Positions 11,355 to 22,485 of a DNA stretch of 64,000 nt are shown here, piece by piece. The position numbers and the translations under genes are program-made. How positions within the stretch are numbered: the stretch's first letter is position 1; each line of letters opens with the position of its first letter. The notes beneath the pieces were generated by a model, which did no database searches, had not been told where the DNA came from, and saw only the letters and a program-made list of their open reading frames with translations. The stretch is from Bedellia somnulentella (lineage: Eukaryota > Arthropoda > Insecta > Lepidoptera > Bedelliidae), in contig OY755189.1 of assembly GCA_963576735.1 (NCBI GenBank), forward strand, positions 2,418,001-2,482,000, in the 5' to 3' direction.

Positions 11355-11590
11355 TTATACTCACGGCTACAAATCCCTAGAAGGGGTAGCAAGAGCTACA
11401 GAATAAGAATTTCCTCAGCCACTTTTAGAAGTTGAGTTTGGAAAAGATTGTAAATATTGTATTGATTGATTGATTGTATATGTTCTTAGTGATGGGGGTC
11501 TCCAACCGCATAGCCCGATACCCTTAGCCGCCTCTTACAAACACCCATGGGAAAAAATAGGGTAGTGCTATTCTGAGCCAACACTACACA
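11355..11590 (-). repeat. SINE-A inserted in SINE-B
   Basis: This minus-strand copy is flanked by a duplicated AGTTAGTTAT (11349-11358 and just after 11590), which marks target-primed insertion into the older SINE-B. It contains a small TTGA microsatellite expansion near 11462. Confidence 0.88.
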
Positions 11591-11652
11591 TCTAGTTAGT
11601 TATGACAGTTTATTTGTAAAATAGGCCTGCCCAATATCGTGTGAATACAATG

Positions 11653-11845
11653 TCCAAGAAAATAATAATAATAATCATCATTTATTTCGGAAATTAAAAC
11701 ATTCCACATACAGGTGAGACAACACAAAAAAAAAACCACGACATTATTAAAAATCTTTCTACAGATAGACATAAAATAAAATCAGGCAGTGTTAATTAAA
11801 ATTAAAATCATAAAATCAAAATCAAAATCATTCAATCATCATCAA
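11653..11845 (-). repeat. LINE 3' end fragment (CR1/Jockey-like)
   Basis: On the minus strand the piece reads into TTTAATTTCCGAAATAAATG and a (ATT)n tail, typical of 3' UTR ends of insect CR1/Jockey-type LINEs. It is followed on the far side by AAATC repeats. No coding sequence remains. Confidence 0.5.
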
Positions 11846-12063
11846 AAACGTGGGTATTTTGAATACTTGCCAAACTTAATTTTCCGAAGTATTTGGTACC
11901 TTTGCGTTTGGTTAAGACGTGAACGATGAATTTGAGTTCCGCTCTAGGATCTACGATCCAAACACAAAATTCCGTCCTCTACTCACGACATTATTTCAAC
12001 GAACCTACAAACACCTAGAATTGTTAAAATTCCCAGCAAACAAAGCTTAGTACCAGGACCTGA

Positions 12064-12492
12064 AGAATGTATCAAAGGCATCGCTAAGGAGTCACATTGT
12101 TTAGATAACATCGTGTAGTATACACACTATATATTATACGACCCGGCCATACGAGTATTTTGCGGTGTACTGAGAATTTTATAGAGCAAATTATTGTGTA
12201 GGTATTCTGTTTGTGTTTATGCTATTTTATCCTTTACAGACACATAGGCTTTGAAACGGCGCTGTGGTTGTTCGTTTTTAATTTTGAAATTTACTGATAA
12301 CTAGGAATATATATATAAGAATGTATCAAAGGCATCGCTAAGGAGTCACATTGTTTAGATAACATCGCATAGAATACACACTATATAGTAAACAACACGG
12401 GCATATTTTGCGGTGTACTGAGAATTTTACAGAGCAAATTATTGTGTAGGAATTCTGTTGTGTTTAAGCTATTTTATCCTTTACAGACACAT
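12064..12492. repeat. local duplication of a ~180-bp unit
   Basis: Unit 1 (12064-12246) and unit 2 (12318-12492) are near-identical direct repeats. Both start AGAATGTATCAAAGGCATCG and end CCTTTACAGACACAT, with a few indels. The 71-bp spacer is not repeated. The unit matches no other family in the window and shows no coding frame. Confidence 0.9.
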
Positions 12493-12499
12493 TTGCTTC

Positions 12500-12860
12500 C
12501 AACTAGTGGTGTGGTATCCATATTATGAAATTTAGTGATGCCTTGGTTTTTTTTAAAACTGTTTATTGTAGTTAATTTTAGTGAGAATACTACCCATGCG
12601 ATATTCACATACAAACCTACAGCTCATACAGAACCTTCAAGCTTACCGTGAATAGGATAATTAGGCCATAATCTACCACGGAGTTTAATGCGGGTCTTAC
12701 TTTTATTCAATTTGGTGATACAGCCTGCAATTCTCAAAGAACAGTAGGTTGGAAAATTAAATATTAAATCAAAATTTATTATTTGAAAGGCGATCATTTA
12801 CAAAATCAAATGCTTCATATATTAACAATAACTTTCTAGATATGTTTATAACATAAATTC
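12500..12860. other. no gene recognised
   Basis: AT-rich, no repeat match and no exon-like frame. Confidence 0.4.
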
Positions 12861-12865
12861 ACACG

Positions 12866-12975
12866 TTCACGTGATTTTATTCCCACTGGGGTAGGCAGAG
12901 GAGATTGATCACCTCTCACTATGATTTTGACAATCCTCCCTTGCTTCAATTACATTAATCAATCTTTTCACACAA
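12866..12975 (-). repeat. LINE-1 3' fragment
   Basis: The plus strand reads TTCCCACTGGGGTAGGCAG and then the reversed C-terminal coding region to CATTAATCAATCTTTT. It is degenerate and lacks the TATG tail. Confidence 0.75.
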
Positions 12976-13409
12976 GAGCGTGAAAGGCGACGAACTAAAT
13001 TCTGACTATTAATCAAAAAATGTTTTGTGTTGTTGTAAAATTTTTATAATAAATATGAAAGTAAACTTGAGGGGAGCTACATTTTATACCACTTAGAAAG
13101 GATGCAGGATAAGTATAATAAACGTTTGTACAGGGTGACCGACGTAGTTAATATTCTTAACAAAGCGTCATATGTTATTTTTCTCACCTAGTGTTTAGGG
13201 GGCACTTCAGCCTGATTCTTTATGAATTCACATTAAAGGGAGTAGGGCTAACGCCCCGATCTATACTGTAATGTTAGTAGGGGACGATCACGCAAGACGT
13301 TTGAAGACCCGGTTGATAATGCAAAAGCAAAGAAAGTTTTACACTAAGGGAGTCCGTAGTGGAAAAAATATTACAACATGTGTAAGAAAAGTGTTGTGGT
13401 GGAGAAAGA

Positions 13410-13540
13410 AAAATCACCAACAACCTTTATTTTACCATCTTTCCCCACCCAACTCTTCAAAAGTGACTGAAGAATTTCTGATTTCATAGCTCTGGCTACC
13501 CCTTCTAGGGATTAATAGCCGTGAGTATATGTATGTAAAA
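13410..13540 (+). repeat. SINE-A, 5' truncated
   Basis: It begins at ATCACCAACAACCTTTATTT and runs to GCCGTGAGTATATGTATG. A following SINE-B piece (AGGCCTGCC..., AACGTGGGTACTCTG) reaches about 13615. Confidence 0.88.
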
Positions 13541-14046
13541 TAAATGATGCAGTAGGCCTGCCCTCCAATTCCGTGGATGCACTGTTCAAGCCAAACGTGG
13601 GTACTCTGTACACCAGTTTATACCAATTTCAACTGCTACTATTTCGGCGAGTTACAGTAACATTCAGTTTGAGTCCTAACTCAAAGTGTCAGATCAAAAT
13701 AGAAACTCTTTATAACCGCTACGCAATCGAGTTACAATAATCGCCCCGTACTCAGAATGACCTAGACCCCTCTCCGATCATAACTACGGTCAGTCACCAC
13801 AGACCCCTATCATGCGAACACTCCAACAGTCCCCTTGCTAGAATTGTTATCTAATTGATGACTTGCGTCTGTAGTTGTAACTACTTCCTCAGATTATGTC
13901 ATTTGGGCCTGGAAAGGTATGGGAATAAAGCATTTTGGGATCATTTTTAAAACTTTTGACTAAAATGAATATTTAAAAAAAACAGGTAAGGTGCGAGTCA
14001 GCTTATGCATAGGGTTTTGTAACATACTTATACTATAGGTGGTTTG

Positions 14047-14281
14047 CTGTGTAGTGTCGGCTTAGAATAGCACTACCCTATTTCTTCCGGTGGGTGTACG
14101 TAAGAGGCGACTAACGGTATTGGGGCTTTTAAGGGATTTTTAGGCGATGCGGTTGGAGACCCATCACCAACAACCTTTATTTTACCATCTTTTCCCCACT
14201 CAACTTTCCAAACGTGGCCGAGGAATTTCGAATTCCTTAGCTCTGGCTACCCCTTCTAGGCATTTAAAGCCGTGAGTATAT
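14047..14281 (+). repeat. SINE-A, full length
   Basis: This is a well preserved copy from GTGTAGTGTCGGCTTAGAAT to CGTGAGTATA, with the tail almost absent. The flanks share an ACTATAGGT-type repeat. Confidence 0.92.
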
Positions 14282-14466
14282 TTACTATAGGTTGTACTCT
14301 ATACTTTTTATGGAAGTTTCGTTTTTATGAAATCTTCCCTCGTTATTCCCAGGAATAATTGTCTGGTGAGGATTTTTCTTCTTCTCACGTTATGTGATTG
14401 GTTTTTTGTGATGGACAATTTATTTTTATTATGTCAAACAAGCGTTTGGTTGTGTCGCATAGAAAA

Positions 14467-15416
14467 TCTATACTTATAATAAATCTGTAGAGAGGTCAAT
14501 TCTGTACATTAAATATATTTTCAAAATAACTATCAGGGGGTGATCAGTGATCGATACTGATGCCAAAAATGCACTCAGTAAAATTTTTGTCTGTCTGTCT
14601 GTCTGTCTGTCGGTTTGTATGTTCCTTATGGAAACAAAAACTACTAGACGGATTTTAACGAAACTTGGTAGAATTATTCTTCATACTCCAGGGCAGGTTA
14701 TAGTGTACTTTTCAGCAGAGTAGTGAAGGGGAATTAAGGGGAATTTTGGGAAAATTTGGTAAAACGGGGGAAGTTACTCCATTTTTTAAGCTTCCGTCGC
14801 GTGTGCAGCCTTAGTGGTTATAGTTACATAGAAATCATGTACGACGGAAATATTTTACATAAAATTTTCTAAAAAATATCCTTCTGCAGCATATGTCTAT
14901 CTTTTATGGTTGACTCCTAATAACACGTGTAATTCGTGATAGATTAGTAGTTCGGAGCATTTTGATTATATTTGTTAACTCTTACGTTGATAGTTTTTTC
15001 ATTCATCTCTCATTTAAAAAAGTTTACATTATTGTCTATTCAATAAAAAAAACATAGAAATCGGTATAGAATAACCAAACTTATACATGAAATAAGCTAT
15101 CGCGCCCTTTCGTCGCACGTGAATGCTATAAGGATATTTTTTTAGTAATGGTTGCGCGCGCAAAAGATAGCCGGGAGTATACATATACTCCCTGTATGTA
15201 TGCAAAGTTTGTAACTCTGATTGTTTGTTTGCATGGTTTTATCTTCGGAGATACTGAACCGTTCATTAAAGCGCTTTCACAATCACAAAGCTACACTATT
15301 CAGGAATGCTATAAATTGCACTAAATTAAATTTCACAAAGGTTGAGCAGTGATTGAAGAAACCTCCGATATTTTTAAAACTACGCTACCCGTGCGAAGCT
15401 GGGCCCGATCCACTAG
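14467..15416 (+). mobile_element. non-autonomous Helitron-like element
   Basis: It starts TCTATACTTATAATAAATCT, a start typical of insect Helitrons. It ends ACCCGTGCGAAGCTGGGC...CACTAG, with a CTAG terminus and a GC-rich inverted stretch just inside. Host A and T bases flank it, as Helitrons expect, and there is no target duplication. The interior holds a (GTCT)n microsatellite near 14590 and GACGGATTTTAACGAAACTT, also typical of such elements. No Rep/helicase ORF is present, so it depends on an autonomous relative. The class is inferred from ends only. Confidence 0.65.
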
Positions 15417-15484
15417 TCTTTTATAAAGTAAAAACATGTTAATAAACTGAAATTGTACAAACCATGTTTTGAAAAAATGAAAAA

Positions 15485-15650
15485 ATGTGAATGTAAAGAG
15501 TTTCTTTGTTGCTTCTTCTCTTTACGAACACCTTCCGAAGCAACGGACTAATGATAAATTTTAAAACATTTGACGTTCAAAAAATGTTAGTTTTTAACTT
15601 AATTTTGAAGAATAAACTTTTTGACTTTTTTTTTTTGACTTTGTTTCACA
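15485..15650 (+). repeat. LINE 3' end fragment (repeat G)
   Basis: This block matches, in reverse orientation, the insertion at 44266-44433. Shared landmarks are TTGTTGCTTCTTCTCTTTACGA, ACACCTTCCGAAGCAACGGA, TTGACGTTCAAAAAATGTTAG and an AATAAACTTTTTGA end. It looks like a short 3' end of an unseen LINE. Confidence 0.75.
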
Positions 15651-15659
15651 TTAAAATAT

Positions 15660-16380
15660 TACTATCTTTATTTATTGTATAATTTGAAATTTCAATCTTC
15701 TGTGAATATTTTACTACACACATGTTGCTGTTATCATTGTTGAGTATGAATCACGTTTGTAGAATGGGAGCAAACTTAAATATTTATTTTAGTCTGTGGT
15801 TCTTGTACCAGTATGCAGTCTGGTAGCAGGCCATAAGTAAGTAAGTAAAATGTTTGGATGGAAATGGATTTATTTGTTTTTTGATATATTTATTCATACA
15901 TAATTTGCTCCCACCATAATTTAACTAATGTTTCATTAAGTTTATGAAGGGTCTTGTGAGTAGGAAGTTATCACCAAACAACATTTGTTTAATCATATTG
16001 TATGCTTCTCAACTTTTAGAAGAAACTGGGGAATTGGCGATCCGAAGCTCTCCCCAACCATTTTTGGGATTATAAGTAGATATGGTGTATCGGTTTCAAG
16101 TCGATTAGGTACTATTAGGAATTCAAGGTAGAAATCAAAGGTAGTAAAACAAATAATAATATGATTCATCAATTATTTATTTAAAGAGTTTGTAAATAGA
16201 ATGAAAAAATCTAATTTCAATTATTATGTACAAAACGTTTAAAAAATACATCTTAGTGTAACAGCAATTAGACGTTTTAAATGCAAAGGAATGTATGATT
16301 GTGATTTTTAAAACTACCGAATGACATAAAGCGAAAGTATACACACAAGTTCTTAGCCGATAGAAGAATTTCGCGCTGGT
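15660..16380. other. no gene recognised
   Basis: AT-rich sequence with no supported feature. A 71-codon minus-strand frame (16177-16392) overlaps the edge of the tRNA-like repeat and is not supported as a gene. Confidence 0.4.
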
Positions 16381-16387
16381 AGCCATT

Positions 16388-16460
16388 GACACGGTAGCTC
16401 AATTGGCAGAGCGACGAGGGCGTATACCCGAGGTCGCGGGTTCGATTCCCGCCGGTGTCG
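16388..16460 (+). repeat. tRNA-like element, family T
   Basis: It is 73 nt long with an A-box (TAGCTCAATTGG), a B-box (GGTTCGATTCC), a pairing D stem (GCTC/GAGC) and a pairing T stem (GCGGG/CCCGC). The acceptor stem almost closes (GACACGG against CGGTGTC). The anticodon stem does not form a standard 5-bp, 7-nt hairpin, and no U33-anticodon arrangement is visible. At least six copies occur here, all followed by AAATTTTTCTTTCC-like sequence. I therefore call it a dispersed tRNA-like repeat with a possible pol III promoter, not a working tRNA gene. Confidence 0.8.
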
Positions 16461-16469
16461 AAATTTTTC

Positions 16470-17300
16470 TTTCCTTTATTTATTCTTTATTTATTAATAG
16501 TCCGTTTCTTTTGCAAAGATCACTAGGTTATCAAGTGAAGTAAACATGTGCAAATATTGACAAGCATTAAAACTACTAATTATTTACATTACAAATTTGA
16601 ATGTGGACTTGTCAGTGCTGTTTTGTGACGCGTTCCAATAGAGAGCAATAACTTTAGATAACCTAAATAAAATATATTGAAATGAAATTAATTGGCTATT
16701 ATAACACAAAAACAGCAAATTTACTTAGGTCAAAGTTGTATTTTTTTTCTTTTTGATATCTTAAAGATTTTTGCAAGGGTCAATTGTGTCGCAAGATGCA
16801 ATATTGTCGATTTTAAAACTCATACAATTAAATGATATTGACAACGACAATATTGACACTTGCGTTGCGACTATTTTGCTCATCGCAAAAGATATATAAT
16901 GAAAGGAGAGGTTCTTAACAATCTCTGACGTCACAAAACGCAACCAAATAGCCAAGCTCTCCGAAGTACAAGTTTTTAAACATTTCAGACATAACAATGT
17001 ATTTTCTTCATTTTTGAGCTACTTATAAAATACATAAGACCTTTATTTTTCTGGGAACAGTCAACAGAATGCTAAAGAACCATGAGCTAGTAGCATTTAA
17101 ATATTGTTGTTAAGTAAACTAGTAACTTCCTTATTAGAATATGGACCAAATTGAATTTAAGTCGTGGATCTTGAATACAACATTTCTAATTCACCGTTAC
17201 AAAATTGGCTTCTAACATATGTTTTCATACAAAAATCTAGTCTTAGCTGTATGCCTGGAGGCGTGGTCTAACTATAATCTAATATAATATAAATCTATAG
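16470..17300. other. no gene recognised
   Basis: AT-rich sequence. The 78-codon minus-strand frame at 16761-16997 shows no recognisable domain. Confidence 0.4.
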
Positions 17301-17310
17301 ATATTACGAG

Positions 17311-17490
17311 TCGTGTAGGCTCGGCTTTGAATGGCACTAACCCACTCAAACCGGGGGTGTCGTGAGAGGCGACTTAGGTTTAATAACCTTAATTTACAAT
17401 CTTTTTCCCCAATGGACTTCCAAAAATGGCTGAGGAATTTCGAAGCTCTAGTTTCCATATTTGGGAATGATAACCCCTTGGGTCTAGATA
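17311..17490 (+). repeat. SINE-A, old diverged copy
   Basis: The landmarks GTGTAGGCTCGGCTTTGAAT, GTGTCGTGAGAGGCGACTTA and CTTCCAAAAATGGCTGAGGA are recognisable, but the GGGCGATGCGG block is lost. Confidence 0.75.
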
Positions 17491-17499
17491 TATAGGTGG

Positions 17500-18915
17500 A
17501 TATTATGAAATAAAATAAACATTTACCTAATTTACGTATTTTCATTGCGAGCCAAAGCGTAACAGTTTCTTTTTAAGAATATTTATAAGTATACATAACA
17601 TTAGGAGTGAATCCCGAACTTTTGTATTGGAATTTCAACCTTAATTTGACTTCCCACATTATGGCAAATAATACTTATTAATATTTTCACTACACAATAA
17701 TTAAAGCCCATTATCAAACAATTCAAAAAGTGTGAAGAATAAATTTTCATCAAATCCCTACTTCAATTACAATACTCTAAAATGTTTAAAAATGGATTTA
17801 CTGCATTGCGGTTTTTAGTTTTAAATAAACTAACTTAAATATATTTTAAAGACTAGACAGGTACGGTACAGCAAATACTGACACTTTTATTATAAAATAA
17901 CCTAATTAATTATACACTAATGTAACAATAAATAATTATACTAATTAACATAGTAATCGAACGTAGAAAAATCACAATTATATGCAAAACAGTATTTACA
18001 CTGCGGATTGCTTAAATTACTATCATATATATTTCTCATTTATAATATTTGCATTATTTTTATCATACAGTTTGCCATCTCATACAATTTGTCAAAAACA
18101 TTTATATAAATCGGTTGTTTTTTTAATTCTTTTGATAATAAATATCCTTTTTTACCCTATAATAGCACTAAGTTTTGAAAAAGAAATTTAATTAATTTAA
18201 TTTCACTGGGTTCAAAAGATCTTAGCAATGGGATAAGGTCGTCAATTAATATTGTATTATAATATAACTTTGTCAAGACATATGGAAGTAGGTACTGACA
18301 CATTCACGATGTACCAACTTTATTAATAAGTTAGCTTTACTAGGAATAAATTTGCATATATTTTGTTAAGTCCTTTAAAATTAATAACTACAAAACCTAT
18401 GTTCACAACAAAACTGTAAGTTCAAATCATGATGTGTTATTTTATTACCAAGTCAGAAAAATTTTGAAAGTCTATTTTTGCTCTAATATCCAGTACACCT
18501 ACACACCATTTTAAAATGCTAGATAAATAACTATCTTACAGATGCGTTTAATAGTAAAACCTAGGGCTATTAAATCCTTCGTGCGTTTTCATTAGGAACA
18601 TTAAAAATTAAGTTTTCTAGCAACCTGGATTAAGCTACACTCACGAAAGCTCATAAGCATTATCGCCTATACACAATGCAATATTCGTTCCGCTTTAACA
18701 AGTTTTCTTTATCGTACGCGAGTCAATTTAGAATTAGCAATATTAGGTTTAGCTATAACTCGGAATCGTAAAACAAACAGCAAATGGAAACTTCAGAATC
18801 GTAAGCCACTTTAATCAATATAAAGAAATCTAGAATGGATTCCACTTTCATATTACCTGCTTTAATGTAGTGTTGTTTTGTACTGCTATTTTATTTGTGT
18901 ACTAAAATATCTCAA
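17500..18915. other. no gene recognised
   Basis: About 1.4 kb of AT-rich sequence with no recognisable exon or repeat. The C-terminal exon of the phosphatase gene should lie on the minus strand somewhere at or beyond this distance, but I could not identify it. Confidence 0.4.
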
Positions 18916-18921
18916 TAACTA

Positions 18922-19167
18922 CATACATACATACATATACTCACGGCTAAAAATTCCTTTAAGGGGTAGCCAGAGCTCGGGAATTAGATATTCCTCAGCC
19001 ACTTTTGGAAGTTGCGTGGGGAAAAGATGGTGAAATAAAGGTTGTTGGTGATGGGTCTCCAACCGCATCGCCCAAAAATCCCTTAAAAGCCCCAATACCG
19101 TTAGTCGCCTCTTACGTACACCCACCGGAAGCAATGGGGTAGTGCTATTCTAAGCCGACACTACATA
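18922..19167 (-). repeat. SINE-A, full length
   Basis: This is a complete minus-strand copy with the TATG tail. A short repeat (ATAACTA) lies on both sides. Confidence 0.93.
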
Positions 19168-19547
19168 GCATAACTAGACGGAAGTAAAAGAAATGATACG
19201 TTATATGTATATTTCTCAATCGCCAGCGTTGCTAAGTTGAACTAAATAAGCATGAATTGAAAGCGAAAAGGAATTGGATGTAGGCTATAATACACCTTTC
19301 TTATATGTATATTGTATGACACTTATTTCGCCACAATATACTCATATAGTGTCCCTATGGTTCTATTTCAAAACTTTAAGCCATTTTATAGCCTAGTTAT
19401 ACAAGTGAGAAGCTCTTTTCCAAAGTTACACAGTTGGATAGCTATGTGAACTAACTGATTTCATTTTGTCCTTTAGGAAGAATACCAAAATCTTCTGGAC
19501 CCCTTGCTGTGAAAACACAATTTGGGAAGATCGATTCGATCGATCGA

Positions 19548-19587
19548 TTTACTGAGGTAATATGAGATCGCATATTACCTCAGTAAA
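19548..19587. repeat. perfect 17-bp-arm hairpin
   Basis: TTTACTGAGGTAATATG at 19548-19564 and its exact reverse complement at 19571-19587 are separated by six bases (AGATCG). A preceding GATCGATTCGATCGATCGAT stretch is itself palindromic. Confidence 0.95.
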
Positions 19588-20029
19588 ATTCTTACTGATA
19601 GGATAAGCCTGCAATCCCTAATTGAGATGTCTTTATCTTTGTCAATTATAATTAAATAGACAAACTAAAAAGGCGTGTTTATTATAGCATATATTTTTTG
19701 CTATTTAAAGTAAGAAATAGAATATTCGTTTTTTTTCATTGTCCTCATGCTTTTTAAGTAAGGTACCGCACACCCACTGCCCCGAACTTAGAAAGATCGA
19801 ACGAATTTCATAGCTATTTTTACCTTTTTATTAAAAAAACCTAGTCTTTTTTACAACAATAACCATTGTGAGTAATAAATACGTCTACAGACGATATTTA
19901 GAAATTTTCTTATTGCCTTAACTTTGATTTGTCCGGGGAAGTGGGCGACAGTGTGATAGTACCTTTTGTCATAGCTATATATTTTTCTAAATATGCCTTA
20001 TTTTTGTGTCATTAGATATTCTGAATTGC

Positions 20030-20204
20030 CGGGTAGTGTCGGCTTAGAATAACACTACCTCATTTCTACCCGTGGGTGATCGTAAGAGGCGACTAAGGGT
20101 GTAGGGGCTTTTTAAGTGAATTTTGGGCGATGCGGTTTGGGACCCGTCACCAAAAACATTAATTATTACAATCTGTTCCCCAATCAACTTCCAAAAGTGG
20201 CTGA
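20030..20204 (+). repeat. SINE-A, 3' truncated
   Basis: It starts GGGTAGTGTCGGCTTAGAAT and stops after AAAAGTGGCTGAG, without the tail. The flanking sequence before and after it (TAT.TTTATCTAAATATGCCTT, TTGCGTCATTAGATATTCTGAA) is directly repeated around 19980-20030 and 20220-20275. So the SINE lies between copies of a roughly 50-bp direct repeat. Confidence 0.85.
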
Positions 20205-20322
20205 GCTTTTAATTGTCATTGCTATATATTTATCTAAATATGCCTTATTTTTGCGTCATTAGATATTCTGAAGTAATGTCAGGTTACAAACACCTACGCA
20301 TCTTCACGTTGTTAAAATATTT

Positions 20323-20480
20323 AAGTTCATGTTATCTGGAGGCCTAGTACGAACGCTATTTTATCATCACGATATTGGTTAGAATGAGATGACAGTATAC
20401 GATACTATGTAAGTGCGAAAGAGATGGCTGCTTTATACCACGCGATATCTAGTTAAAAGGTCGCTCGTATTAACTATGCT
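20323..20480 (+). repeat. repeat D, copy 1
   Basis: A direct-repeat partner lies at 58727-58878. Shared landmarks are AAGTTCAT, GGCCTAG, GGTTAGAATGAGAT, GTGCGAAAGAGAT(G/A)GCTG and CTAGTTAAAAGGTCG. There is no coding frame. The class is unknown. Confidence 0.8.
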
Positions 20481-20489
20481 GATGCTTCG

Positions 20490-21080
20490 TTTTATCTTTT
20501 AGTACAACAATAAAATTATAATTCAATATATAAAACGAATAAATACATACAAAACAGTATACTACAAAGCCAGAAACGCCGTTATAATGCATACGAAAAC
20601 AAGGATTTCAATCTTGTAGTATTCTGTTTAACGATTGTATTTTGCAACAAATCCATCTTGTGTTGGAACATCGTTGCAACTTATTTATAGACTTGAAATA
20701 ACTAAGTTTATTCCAGCTGGTACTTAAACCAAACAGTAGACAAACTAATTACAATATGCGATATAAATTAATGCACGCATTGAAACAACTCAATTATAAA
20801 GAGTTTTTTACTATATTTTTATATAGATTGGTCAAAATACTACTTTGAATGTAACAACCGATTTCTTATCTTCAGATACAGTTTTATTGATGGAGTTTTA
20901 TACAAGTTTTTGTGGTCCTAAGATGGACTTCAATTCTGAGACACATTGATCTCGTGTCAATTTCATTCAGAACTCAAGCACTTCACAATCATCGAAAAAA
21001 TAATAATAGCGGTTCACCAAATCCTCTTTCAATGGCACAAACAAATCAATTCCACATGTCACAAACTGAAACATCATTTA
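20490..21080. other. no gene recognised
   Basis: AT-rich sequence. The 64-codon plus-strand frame at 20912-21106 runs into the tandem repeat below and has no recognisable domain. Confidence 0.4.
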
Positions 21081-21087
21081 TAATGAC

Positions 21088-21165
21088 ATCTGTCAATATC
21101 AAATAATATTTGTCAACATCAAGTGATATCTGTCAATATCAAATGTCATCTGTCACCTGTCAAAA
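21088..21165 (+). repeat. 20-bp tandem repeat, ~3.7 units
   Basis: Units begin at 21088, 21108, 21128 and 21148, each starting AT(C/T)TGTCA and mostly continuing A(A/C/T)ATCAA. The sequence is imperfect but keeps a steady 20-bp period. Confidence 0.85.
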
Positions 21166-21832
21166 GTTCAACATAACTGTTCTTTTACCATAATTTGTTC
21201 TATTAAAGTCACATATAGCCCCAGTAAGCCTTCGAAGACTTACACAATTGATGGCTAGGCCACGACGGCGTGGGAACCACTAGATAGAAGCCGTCGAACT
21301 GATTGGTGGTTATTGCCGTCACTGCTCGATATGTCACTGGTACTCACTACTGACGGCTGTGAGAAGTTTTTGCAAAGAATCAGGGTCTGGAAAGAAAGTT
21401 TGTATTAGTTTCTAGATGGGATTTAAAGTTGATTTTAACAAATGAAGACAGTACTGGAGTGTTTGTCTCTGTATAAAAATAGCTAAATATAATAAAGTTC
21501 TAAAAATTTTAGAGGCAAGCGCTGCTACTCTCTACCCCTATTACATATTGAGTCAAACACACGTTTTGACATAAGTTTATGAATAGGAGAATACACTGAC
21601 AAAAGTGGCCGCAAGTAATTTAATTTAATTAATGTTTATTATTATTCGAAGACAAATTTCGTTCACTTGTTTTTGAAATATAATATCATCCCCATCATAG
21701 CAATGTATAAAAAGAGTATAAAAATCCATAGGTGTCGTTGCTAATTCGGCTGCAACAACCTCGCAGCCAGGTGTATGTAGGTTATATTTTGGTGTGTTAT
21801 TATATTATATCGCTTATATTAGTTTCACCTGT

Positions 21833-22125
21833 ATGTATGTATGTAACCGACTCCTTTAAACTGATCGATTTAAATTAAAATTTGTGCACTAATCGAGAAT
21901 CAGGGTCAGTATAATATTTTTATAGTTTCATCCCATTATCTTAATCAGGGTCGCCAGGATTAAATAATTTAAAATGATTCAGTACTAAAAAGCTAAAAAT
22001 AAAATTATAGTTGAAAACCCGCTTCTAAAGGACATCAAACTAAAAATTAAAAAAAAAAAATTTCAATAACCTGAAAACGGTAATGAACAAAAAATATTGG
22101 TATTATTGTGAAAAAGCGTGGGGCA
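21833..22125 (+). repeat. repeat E, copy 1
   Basis: In reverse orientation this block matches 48288-48640. Shared landmarks are GTATGTAACC(G/A)ACTCCTT, TCGAGAAT(C/T)AGGG, TTCATCCCATTAT, AGGATTAAATAATTT and GAAAAAGCGTGGG. The class is unknown. It adjoins the GC-rich fold-back block that follows. Confidence 0.75.
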
Positions 22126-22485
22126 AAAAAGCCGAATAATATGCCACAGAGCATCCCGAAGCGGATAGCGCGTAGCGCGGATGCCTGCGGCGCTGCGGGA
22201 ATTCCGGCGAATTTTAATAACAGGGCTTTGCGACTGCGCAAGGAGTCGCGAGAATGCTCGAGCCATAGAGATATAATACTACTACATTATATCTCTATGG
22301 CTCGAGCAGTCGCGAACAGACGCGGGCAATATCCCGCCTCACGGAGCGGTTTCCTCGAGTTTTGATGAAAACTAACCGCGCATAGTGATCCGAATTTCAT
22401 AGCGGCGGGCGCGGATTCCCGTGACTTCTCAAGCATTCGCGCTCATTCACAGCAGGTCGCTGCGCTTCGCCGCTCTTTCGGTGTG
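22110..22485. repeat. GC-rich block with 21-bp-arm hairpin
   Basis: This block is markedly GC-rich against an AT-rich background (GGATAGCGCGTAGCGCGGAT, GCGGCGGGCGCGG, GCTGCGCTTCGCCGCTC). At its centre CTCGAGCCATAGAGATATAAT (22257-22277) pairs perfectly with 22286-22306 across eight bases. Less exact pairing extends outward (GTCGCGAGAATG against CAGTCGCG). It is probably a mobile or duplicated insertion. The open frames on both strands are composition effects. Confidence 0.7.

Larger units (their letters stand above)
11247..11930 (+). repeat. old SINE-B interrupted by two later insertions
   Basis: Three plus-strand segments in order are consecutive parts of one SINE-B. They are 11247-11345 (GGCCTACACCAAT to the AACCCACAT-like region), 11594-11650 (TATGACAGT..., ATAGGCCTGCCC..., TACAATGTCCA) and about 11840-11930 (ACGTGGGTA..., GAAGTATTTGGTACC, ACGTGAACGATG). 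A minus-strand SINE-A and a LINE 3' end sit in the two gaps. The copy is much more diverged than the intact SINE-Bs, which fits greater age. Confidence 0.75.

Noticed and set aside
16388..16460. Functional tRNA gene
   Set aside because: Promoter boxes and D/T stems are present, but no standard anticodon arm can be drawn. The unit recurs with the same flanks, as a mobile repeat would.
22047..22365. Overlapping Arg/Ala-rich frames on both strands
   Set aside because: They fall in the GC-rich fold-back block, with few stop codons because of composition. There is no domain and no splice context.
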